A DNA stretch of 64,000 bases from NCBI GenBank assembly GCA_026390695.1, contig JAPLFL010000118.1:1-64000 (forward strand), given 5' to 3'. The position numbers were made by a program, and so were the translations under genes. Below the pieces are notes generated by a model. The model had not been told where the DNA came from. It saw nothing but the letters and a program-made list of their open reading frames with translations, and did no database searches. Shown here one piece after another: positions 47,110 to 54,229 of this stretch (its first letter is position 1; the number at the start of each line of letters is the position of its first letter). The stretch is from Candidatus Kapaibacterium sp. (lineage in GTDB: Bacteria; Bacteroidota; Ignavibacteria; Kapaibacteriales; UBA2268).

Positions 47110-47410
47110 ATATCTAAGTTAATTATACAAATTAGACACTATAAAAAAGGGAATTGATGTTAATACTTCCCTTCCTTCAATAATCACACTGGCAGCACAA
47201 AATTTGCAAATATTCGACCTTCATAAATCGTTTTAATCGGCTTTAAATTTACTGAGCCATACTAAACTACACCCTTTTAAACGTATTTGGAAGCGGTTAA
47301 ACATGAAATTTATTAAACTTTAAAATAATTATTTATAAAACGGATAACGAATTAAAAATAATTGTAAATTGCAATTCGAATAAACAAATTTTAATTATTT
47401 TAGGTGACTT
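47110..47410. other. Gap in the element, holds a stem-loop
   Basis: 301 bases. AAGGGAA (47147-47153) and TTCCCTT (47167-47173) form a 7-bp stem just after the HTH gene, a possible terminator although no T run follows. An AT-rich imperfect inverted repeat (AAAATAATT near 47354, AATTATTTT near 47392) lies shortly before the lipoprotein gene. Nothing else is recognised. Confidence 0.35.
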
Positions 47411-47902
47411 ATGAAAAAGATAATATTTTTAGTTTTAATAATTGTTTTTGGAGGATGTCATATTAAATTTTTCCCACCTGTGCAAAAACGTTCCATAAAT
47501 GAAACCACTTATAAACTGTCTAAAACAATTATTTTTGATAAATGTGTTAAATTTATGATAGAACGTAAGGTATTTCCTCAAGTAATAGACAAACAAAATG
47601 GAGTAGTCCATTATAAAGGTGATTTCCTTCAGATTTTAAAAATTTATCTTGATGAAAACGGCAATGACACTACGAATAGTGAGGTAATTGATTGCGGATA
47701 TTTTTCGTTTCAACAAAATATTAGACATGACTTAATAATAACCGGTGAAATAATAATTTATGTTTATGAAATTGATAATAGTTCATGCAAAGTAAATATT
47801 CAATGTAAAAAGGAACCGAATTTTACTAATTATGCTTATGACCAACAATGTATATCAACCGGACTTTTTGAAAGTAGCTTATATGATTATTTACAGAAAT
47901 AA
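47411..47902 (+). CDS. Lipoprotein, cargo gene of the integrative element
   Basis: 163 residues. The signal peptide KKIIFLVLIIVFGGC gives a lipidated cysteine at about residue 16. The rest is not a family I recognise. Its C-terminal half, DCGYFSF ... CISTGLFESSLYDYL, resembles the lipoprotein at 57773-58300 (DCGISKN ... CLSTGLLETEIFTYI), with similar length and spacing, so the two are likely homologous. As a surface protein on a phage-like element it could alter host interaction, for example superinfection exclusion, but nothing in the sequence proves that. Confidence 0.7.
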   Translation: MKKIIFLVLIIVFGGCHIKFFPPVQKRSINETTYKLSKTIIFDKCVKFMIERKVFPQVIDKQNGVVHYKGDFLQILKIYLDENGNDTTNSEVIDCGYFSFQQNIRHDLIITGEIIIYVYEIDNSSCKVNIQCKKEPNFTNYAYDQQCISTGLFESSLYDYLQK

Positions 47903-48080
47903 CAATGTCCGCCCGCTTCTATTCAATGATTAAATGTGTCACTACAAACCGAATCTCCTGGAATCAATTAGAAAATAATTTCATACTCCTAATCCTGATG
48001 CAGATGTTGAATATGGTCAAGAGATTCATCTCATTCTTAGAAATCAAGTAAAGATTATATCCGTAATTTGGCAGCACTGA

Positions 48081-48107
48081 AAATTTTTGTCCGCTATGTG
48101 TCCAGTA
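48081..48107 (+). repeat. 27-bp direct repeat, right copy (candidate integrase arm site)
   Basis: Identical to 43870-43896. It sits 42 bases inside the right attachment repeat, between the lipoprotein gene and the tRNA terminator. Confidence 0.8.
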
Positions 48108-48139
48108 TAAAATGAGAAAGCCCACTGGCAGCGGGCTTT
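48108..48139 (-). terminator. tRNA(fMet) terminator supplied by the element
   Basis: On the minus strand AAAGCCC (48139-48133) and GGGCTTT (48123-48117) form a 7-bp stem followed by CTCATTTTAT. It lies 15 bases after the tRNA 3' end. Because it lies inside the attachment repeat, it came with the element and replaces the one now at 43700-43735. Confidence 0.65.
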
Positions 48140-48148
48140 GACTATGTT

Positions 48149-48165
48149 TTTTGTAGCGGGGACAG
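48149..48165. repeat. attR: right attachment repeat, overlapping tRNA 3' end
   Basis: TTTTGTAGCGGGGACAG, identical to 43743-43759. Bases 48154-48165 are the end of the tRNA gene, so integration restored an intact tRNA. Confidence 0.8.
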
Positions 48166-48226
48166 GACTTGAACCTATAACCTTCGGGTTATGAGCCCGA
48201 CGAGCTCCCAATTGCTCCACCCCGCG
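48154..48226 (-). tRNA. Initiator tRNA(fMet), anticodon CAU
   Basis: Folds as a 73-base tRNA without encoded CCA. The 5' part starts CGCGGGGTGGAGCA, as in known initiator tRNAs. The anticodon stem-loop is CGGGCTCATAACCCG, with the three G-C pairs that mark initiators. The T arm is ATAGG-TTCAAGT-CCTGT. Position 1 (C) faces U72, so the first acceptor pair is unformed; initiators characteristically lack that pair (C-A in E. coli). The discriminator is A. The 3' end is the integration site of the 4.4 kb element. Confidence 0.93.
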
Positions 48227-48280
48227 ATATTTAGATTTCAAAATTACGGAATTAATTTCAATAATGCAAGTTATATTTAT

Positions 48281-51238
48281 TTATTTTTTGAAATTAAGTT
48301 CTAAGTCTTTATAATTTGAAATTTTATTTTGAATAATCATATTATATATTTTCATATAATGCTCTACAAAATCTTGAAAATTATAAGGTACTGTACAATT
48401 CTTCTTCATTTCTAATATCTTATCAGGGTTTGCAATCAATTCATTAATTACGGCTGCTAATGAGAATGCTGATCCTTTCTCAAAAAATCTTCCGTTATAA
48501 TTATCTGTTATAAAATCGCTAAATCCTCCTATGTTTGGACAAATAACTGGCAATTTCATTGCAAGACACTCGATAATAGCAATAGGGGCACAATCTTCCC
48601 AAATACTCGGTAATATTGCAATATCAATATCCTTAGAAATTCTTGATAAATCTTCCTTTGTGAAATTTCCCATAAAGCTGACTGGGTTGGTGTGATCAAT
48701 ATTTATCATTTGTACTTTATAGCTCTCATTAATAAACCCGTAAATTCGAAATTCCGCATGAATACTTGGAATCTGCTGTGCTGCTTGAACGATAAGATGT
48801 ACACCCTTATTTGGCAGAACAGCGCCTATATAGCCAAATCTAATAGGTCTGTGAATTTGGTTTACTAAATTTGATTCATTTATAAGAGTATTTAGTGATT
48901 CATGAATTTGATTAACAACAGCAATTTTATTAGGCTCAGTGCCAAAATCCACCAAAATATCCTTAACTCTTGAAGAGACTGCTAATGTGTAATCTACTTG
49001 ACTATTTACCAACTCTCTTGCTTTCTCAAATCTCCTTTTAAATGAATCAATCAAGTCAGGGCGTTTGGCTGCAAGTTCAGAATATTTAAAAAAGTCAGGA
49101 CTGCCCCAGCTTTCCAGATGATTTATCATATAAAGTTGTGGATCTGCCAAATGATAATTATGTGTTGTATAAAAGCTATGAATATTTCTATTCTTTGTTT
49201 TTTCAGCAAGACTAAAGGATAAACCTAAAAAACTGTGAAAATGAACAATATGAGGCTGATAAATATCTAATATTTTCTCATAGATAGAACAAATGCGAGG
49301 TTCAAGAACCTCACGGTCGGGATTTTCCGGATCAAGAAAAATTGTAGGTCTGTTAAAAATTCCGATCAGTTTTACTCCATCTTCAATCCTCTGTTCTATA
49401 TAATACGGCTCCTTGCTTTCCTGACTGTTAGCTGCAGCATAGAATACGACAACATTGGATCCTAATTCTACCAGCTTTTTTGAAATAGCCCTCGGTAATG
49501 TAGTACCACCTCCAGACTCGCCCCAACCGTACATAGTCATCAATATCTTTAATTTTCCATCCTGATTACTCTCTAATTCTTGGAAAATTTGATTCTGAAT
49601 AATTATTTCAGTAGATTCGATATTGTAATCATTTAAAATTTGCTCTGATATACTAATGCATGATTCATCAATTGAAAGAAGATTGGATTTTTGTGGATCA
49701 ATGAACTGTGGCTCTACTCCAAATAAGGCCATTGACATTTTTGAAGCAGTATTATAAGATCCTTCTTTAAGGATAAAGAAAATGTCTTTTATCAACTTTT
49801 CAATTTTTAAAATATATTTTGTTAATCGTGTTTTATCAGAAACAAATTGTATTAGACCGTCAGCAATATAGTAATCATCTGCATCTTCAATGATTATATC
49901 TTTCCATTTAGATTTAAAATAATTATCATTTTTAGTATCTTGATTATTGGGATCATCAATATTCCTATGAAAGTGATCAATTCCTTTAAGTTTTTTCGTT
50001 ATTGACTCAAAATGGTATGCAGCAATTGAAGGATTGAATAGAACTTTATAACCAGCATTACGAGCCTTCATACATAGATCAAGATCCTCATGACCAAAAA
50101 TAAAGTTTTCATCAAATCCTTCAATAATTTCAAAAAGTGCTTTTCTTATACAGAGGAAGGCTCCGGTTAGCATCTGAAATTCACGCTTTTTTGACACACA
50201 AAGTAAATATGGATTAGACTCTAAATATATGTGGTAGTGCAATGTCCGACCACTTGGAATTTTGCCATATACTATTCCAGCATGCTGGATTGTATTATTA
50301 GGATATAAGAGTTTTGCACCTTGAATTCCTACCAGTTCGTCCTGTTCAAACTCATGGATCATGGCTTGAATGGAATCTTCAAAAACTAAAATGTCATTAT
50401 TCAAAAATACTAGATATTCACCAATAGCTAATTTGGCTCCTTGATTATTAGATTCTGAGAAATTTCTGCCTGTTTCATTTTGAATAACAATTATTTCTTT
50501 GTTGTGAACAAGTTGCTCCTGAAGCCACTCGAAAGTTCCATCATCAGAATTATTATCAATAATAATAATCTGATAAGAAAGTTTTTTACATGTATTCCGA
50601 ATAGATTCAATGCATTGTTTAGTAAAATTTAAATTATTTAATACTGGAATAACAAATGAAACTATAATAGGATTGCTTTTATTCTCAGAAATTATTGTAG
50701 CAACCTTATTTTGATAATTGGCTTCTGAATTGCTTCTTCCATTAATAATATGATTTTGAGATTTAATATTTTGTTCTGAAATACAATACAGTTCAATATT
50801 TTTACACGATCCTCCATTGAGTAAAATATATCTGAATATATCAGAAGCATCGCGCCAGTTCTGATAAATAAAAGATTCTGAATTAAGCGAAAACATATTA
50901 AATTTGTATTGAAGTTTATGGAAAATATCAAGAACTTGTTTGATTATCAATAAGGATTCTCCATTAATGCAAACAGAAATCATATTTGCTGTTAATTCTA
51001 TATAAACAAGAGCTTCCAATGCGGATGAAAGGCTGTTAAATCTTAAATAATCTGCTTGTTGTATTAAATTTAATGTCTTATCAAGGATAATTTCATGAGA
51101 ATCTATTCTATCGAAAAAAAAGTGAGAAGCTTTATTATTCATTCCAATACTTGGGTAAATATCGCTTTCAGAGCCAATAGAAACTATATAATTCGTTCCA
51201 GAAATTATTTCATTTATTTCATTTATTATATTCTTCAT
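48281..51238 (-). CDS. Two-domain glycosyltransferase (GT2 + GT4)
   Basis: 985 residues. Residues 1-185 are unassigned. The GT2 domain (about 190-430) has VSFVIPVLNNLNFTKQCIESI, IIIDNNSDDGTFEWL, GEYLVFLNNDILV with the DxD-like NND, and FDENFIFGHEDLDLCMKARNAGY. The GT4 domain (about 570-960) has MTMYGWGESGGGTTLPRAI, PIRFGYIGAVLPNKGVHLIVQAA and DIAILPSIWEDCAPIAIIECLAMKLPVI. Both catalytic cores look intact, so one chain may add two different sugars in rhamnan- or O-antigen-like polymer synthesis. AAGG precedes the ATG. It is not followed by other polysaccharide genes here. Confidence 0.88.
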   Translation of the reverse strand: MKNIINEINEIISGTNYIVSIGSESDIYPSIGMNNKASHFFFDRIDSHEIILDKTLNLIQQADYLRFNSLSSALEALVYIELTANMISVCINGESLLIIKQVLDIFHKLQYKFNMFSLNSESFIYQNWRDASDIFRYILLNGGSCKNIELYCISEQNIKSQNHIINGRSNSEANYQNKVATIISENKSNPIIVSFVIPVLNNLNFTKQCIESIRNTCKKLSYQIIIIDNNSDDGTFEWLQEQLVHNKEIIVIQNETGRNFSESNNQGAKLAIGEYLVFLNNDILVFEDSIQAMIHEFEQDELVGIQGAKLLYPNNTIQHAGIVYGKIPSGRTLHYHIYLESNPYLLCVSKKREFQMLTGAFLCIRKALFEIIEGFDENFIFGHEDLDLCMKARNAGYKVLFNPSIAAYHFESITKKLKGIDHFHRNIDDPNNQDTKNDNYFKSKWKDIIIEDADDYYIADGLIQFVSDKTRLTKYILKIEKLIKDIFFILKEGSYNTASKMSMALFGVEPQFIDPQKSNLLSIDESCISISEQILNDYNIESTEIIIQNQIFQELESNQDGKLKILMTMYGWGESGGGTTLPRAISKKLVELGSNVVVFYAAANSQESKEPYYIEQRIEDGVKLIGIFNRPTIFLDPENPDREVLEPRICSIYEKILDIYQPHIVHFHSFLGLSFSLAEKTKNRNIHSFYTTHNYHLADPQLYMINHLESWGSPDFFKYSELAAKRPDLIDSFKRRFEKARELVNSQVDYTLAVSSRVKDILVDFGTEPNKIAVVNQIHESLNTLINESNLVNQIHRPIRFGYIGAVLPNKGVHLIVQAAQQIPSIHAEFRIYGFINESYKVQMINIDHTNPVSFMGNFTKEDLSRISKDIDIAILPSIWEDCAPIAIIECLAMKLPVICPNIGGFSDFITDNYNGRFFEKGSAFSLAAVINELIANPDKILEMKKNCTVPYNFQDFVEHYMKIYNMIIQNKISNYKDLELNFKK

Positions 51239-51338
51239 AATCTTACCTTATTTATGAAATGTATATAAATCAATAATCATGCCTTGCTTAGTCAATTAAA
51301 GTTTTTAGATTTGTTTTTTGGATTTTTGAAAGTTGTAA

Positions 51339-51944
51339 ATGGAAATTTTACTTGCAAGTAATAATCAACATAAATTACATGAAATTAATCAGATCTTTGA
51401 GCTCTGGCAGCCAGAGAAGATTATACTATTAACCCCAAATAAAGTATTGATAAACCCAATTTCAGTTGAAGAAAACGGAAAAACCCTCGAAGAGAATGCT
51501 CTCTTAAAAGCAATAGCATTCCATGAACAATCAAAAATGCCTTGTATAGCTGACGACACGGCACTTGAAGTGAAGATTCTCCATGGTGAACCCGGTGTCT
51601 ATTCAGCTCGCTATGCCGGTGAACCAGCAAATGATAAAAATAATCGTGAGAAATTACTTTCAAAACTTCAAGGAATTAGTGTTGATCGCCGTATTGCAAG
51701 ATTCCGCACTGTATTTTGCTATAAAGATAAAGAAAGAGTTATATTTGCCGAGGGAATCTGTGATGGAGTAATCATAGAGCAGGAGTGTGGAAGCAATGGT
51801 TTTGGATATGATTCAATATTTATACCTGATGGATATAACGAAACATTTGCGCAGATGGACGATAATTTAAAGAATAAAATCAGTCATCGTTATAGAGCAG
51901 CAATGGATCTAATTAAAGTACTTTCTGAGACAATTTTAGAATAA
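51339..51944 (+). CDS. rdgB: Non-canonical purine NTP pyrophosphatase (HAM1/RdgB)
   Basis: 201 residues, removes dITP, XTP and similar bases from the nucleotide pool. Family signatures: LASNNQHKLHEI (residues 4-15), PCIADDTALEVKILHGEPGVYSARYAG (about 67-93), CGSNGFGYDSIFIPDGYNETFAQM and KNKISHRYRA. The usual D in 'aDDSGL' is kept as ADDTAL. Normal length. Its stop overlaps the terminator of the convergent gene. Confidence 0.94.
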   Translation: MEILLASNNQHKLHEINQIFELWQPEKIILLTPNKVLINPISVEENGKTLEENALLKAIAFHEQSKMPCIADDTALEVKILHGEPGVYSARYAGEPANDKNNREKLLSKLQGISVDRRIARFRTVFCYKDKERVIFAEGICDGVIIEQECGSNGFGYDSIFIPDGYNETFAQMDDNLKNKISHRYRAAMDLIKVLSETILE

Positions 51945-51979
51945 AAAAAAGGAGGTCATTTACATGAACCCCCCTTTAA
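51943..51979 (-). terminator. Terminator of the T9SS-cargo gene
   Basis: On the minus strand, AAAGG-GGGTTCAT pairs imperfectly with ATGA-CC-CCTTT and is followed by eight T (51950-51943). It lies about 30 bases after the stop of the minus-strand gene at 52010 and abuts the stop of rdgB. Confidence 0.75.
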
Positions 51980-52009
51980 TCTTGTGAAAGATATTCTAAA
52001 GCAAAAAAT

Positions 52010-54016
52010 TTATTTTACTATATTCATCAATTTGGTAACAGTCTGTCCATTAGCTGTCATTTTCACATAATATGCTCCGGCAGAAAGGTTTCCTGTATTG
52101 ATTCCCATTGAGTGGAAGCCTGTGTTCTGAAAATGATTGTCAAGAATATTTGTGATTTTCTGACCCATTGAATTGAAAAGTTCAAGACTGACATTTGCAT
52201 CAATATTTTGTGTAAATGAAATGACAGCATGATCTTCAACTGGATTAGGAGTAATTGATTTAATTTCAAAATTAAAGTTTTGTAAGGGTTGATCAACACC
52301 CTTACCAGTTAAACTAACTTTTGTGAGGCATAAATCCTGAGGATAGCCTGAGGCTTGAATCATTTGTTTGATTAAGCTTGGATAAGTTGACCAAACCTGT
52401 GCTTCAGCTTGTGCTGATATTGAAGCAACTTTTGTCTGAAGACTAACCATAGGTAAAAAGTCAAGATTTGGAACAATTTCCGGAATCCAAGTGTTTTTAT
52501 TCCAAGTGTCATCATCGGTAACATTGATTGGAGTATGCCATTGAGATTCGTTAATTCTTCTATAAGACATATAAACATCAGAAGCAGGCAAGGAATCTAT
52601 AGCTTGTCCACCAGAAAGTTTAAAATTCGCAGGAAATTTAATTTGACGATTTGGATTAAAGTCAACCCATTTTGCAACCAAATACTGACCATCGGCGGTT
52701 ATTGAAAGCTGAACTTCGTCTGCAAGTGGTTGTTCTAACAATGAGTCCACTAATACGGTTTCACCTTGTGGTGTTAAATTATATAATGCAAATGGAGCAG
52801 TATAATCCACATCGCCTACTTTTCTGATTGACCAAGAAGTGCCGTCAAAGTCCATTTCTCCAATTACAGCATTTGCAAAAGTAGCACCGTCAGAATAATA
52901 AAATCTTGCAAGCATGCTATATTTATTATCACCATAAGCTCTGAAACCATAAGATTCATAAGGGAACATACCAATATGCTGATTATCAGCTCCGCCCAAA
53001 TCTATAAGAAATTGCTGTATGTCAGCATCACCCATACTATTAAGATTGTCAAATGACATATAATCAGCGGATGATTTTGTAACAAAAGGTTGTCTCATGT
53101 TTGAAACTGAAAGGTCTTTAAAGTTAGCACAACCAAGATAAGCAATACCTTTTGCGTCCATACTGGTGTATATGGGATTGAAATAGGATTTTGTAGGATC
53201 GCTAACGTAAAAATTGTCATTGTCGATCTGAGCTGGAACCCATGAAAAAATATCAGTAGTACCATTATTATCTGGACTTGAATAAAAGCATGTTGCATAA
53301 GCCTGTATAGCTTTGGTATTATCAGGTTGAAACATATTTGAGGCTACAATGATATTTGAGGCTTTGTCAGTACTGCTATAAAAAGAGCTCAATCGACCGC
53401 TATACCATTTGTAACCTGGTTTGGTAATTGAAGGAACTTTTGTACTGTCAATTTTATTGTTATTCCATCTCCAGATATAAGCTTCACCAGCTTTTAATTC
53501 ATACATTGTTTGATCTGCATTAAGTCTGAACATTGGCGAATAAACATAAATGCCAAGGTCATTGAGAACTTTGGTGCCTTTGGGATTGGTCATTGTAATT
53601 GATGGCCAAATAGGCATTGAATAATTCGAACTGGTAAAAAGTGCTTTCTTAACAGCAGAGTTTTTAGAAATATCAGAACTTGTCCAGACATTGATATATG
53701 CTGATCCTTGAGTTCTACCTGCTTCAACAATGGCTGTAAAACCGGAGATAGGTTCATAATAAATCGGAATTATATCGTTTGCAAATGACCATCTGGCATC
53801 GGCAAATCCACTTCCGATTTTTGTATAAGTTGCTTGAAGATTATTTGAATTATCTTTTTCAATATTTGAATTGATAAAAATATTTGGTACTCGATCAGGA
53901 GTTATCCTCGAATCCCACTGGTAAATTGGCTTGGATGGCTGAGAAATTATTCCCTTCGAAAAAGTATTCATCGTTAAGATCAAGCTCAAAACTATTAGTA
54001 AGCTTAATTTTTTCAT
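52010..54016 (-). CDS. Secreted protein with type IX C-terminal sorting domain
   Basis: 668 residues. A signal peptide (KKLSLLIVLSLILTMNTFS) leads to a large region of beta-rich repeats without a domain I recognise (residues 25-580). The C-terminal 80 residues are a type IX sorting domain: ITPNPVEDHAVISFTQNID, VSLELFNSMGQKI, and NTGNLSAGAYYVKMTANGQTVTKLMNIVK. The protein should cross the outer membrane by the PorSS machinery and be attached or released. The passenger has no obvious catalytic motif. GAGGT precedes the ATG; a terminator follows. Confidence 0.88.
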   Translation of the reverse strand: MKKLSLLIVLSLILTMNTFSKGIISQPSKPIYQWDSRITPDRVPNIFINSNIEKDNSNNLQATYTKIGSGFADARWSFANDIIPIYYEPISGFTAIVEAGRTQGSAYINVWTSSDISKNSAVKKALFTSSNYSMPIWPSITMTNPKGTKVLNDLGIYVYSPMFRLNADQTMYELKAGEAYIWRWNNNKIDSTKVPSITKPGYKWYSGRLSSFYSSTDKASNIIVASNMFQPDNTKAIQAYATCFYSSPDNNGTTDIFSWVPAQIDNDNFYVSDPTKSYFNPIYTSMDAKGIAYLGCANFKDLSVSNMRQPFVTKSSADYMSFDNLNSMGDADIQQFLIDLGGADNQHIGMFPYESYGFRAYGDNKYSMLARFYYSDGATFANAVIGEMDFDGTSWSIRKVGDVDYTAPFALYNLTPQGETVLVDSLLEQPLADEVQLSITADGQYLVAKWVDFNPNRQIKFPANFKLSGGQAIDSLPASDVYMSYRRINESQWHTPINVTDDDTWNKNTWIPEIVPNLDFLPMVSLQTKVASISAQAEAQVWSTYPSLIKQMIQASGYPQDLCLTKVSLTGKGVDQPLQNFNFEIKSITPNPVEDHAVISFTQNIDANVSLELFNSMGQKITNILDNHFQNTGFHSMGINTGNLSAGAYYVKMTANGQTVTKLMNIVK

Positions 54017-54040
54017 TTTATAACCTCATTATTTAAAGAA

Positions 54041-54072
54041 CAAAAATTATTTACATTTTTACAGACTACAAA
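54041..54072 (-). promoter_or_regulatory. Candidate promoter of the T9SS-cargo gene
   Basis: On the minus strand TTTG (54072-54069) is followed after 19 bases by TAATTTTTG (54049-54041), which differs from TAnnTTTG by one extra base. It ends 25 bases before the ATG. Confidence 0.4.
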
Positions 54073-54229
54073 TTTACATCTGTTTTTTCACTATTCAAAA
54101 TTATTTTCCAATAATGAAAAATAACCTTTTTTATAGACGTTTTGAATCTAAAAAAAGTTACAGTTCTTGATTGTAATCATTTTTTAATCATTTTTCATTA
54201 TTTTTATTTTTTTTTAAACTCAAGAAGTG

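Larger units (their letters stand above)
43743..48165. mobile_element. Integrative element in the tRNA(fMet) gene (4.4 kb)
   Basis: A small integrated element delimited by the 17-bp repeat TTTTGTAGCGGGGACAG at both ends; the right copy is the 3' end of an initiator tRNA gene. Gene order: tyrosine integrase beside the left end, AlpA-like HTH, phage pII-like Rep, terminase-small-subunit-like HTH, lipoprotein. No capsid, relaxase or conjugation genes are present, so it must depend on helpers. The gene set recalls minimal phage satellites or small mobilisable elements. Gene content and family calls are by eye. Confidence 0.82.

Noticed and set aside
48044-48241. Open frame of 65 codons on the minus strand covering the tRNA
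   Set aside because: It overlaps the whole tRNA(fMet) gene and its terminator; the peptide has no support.
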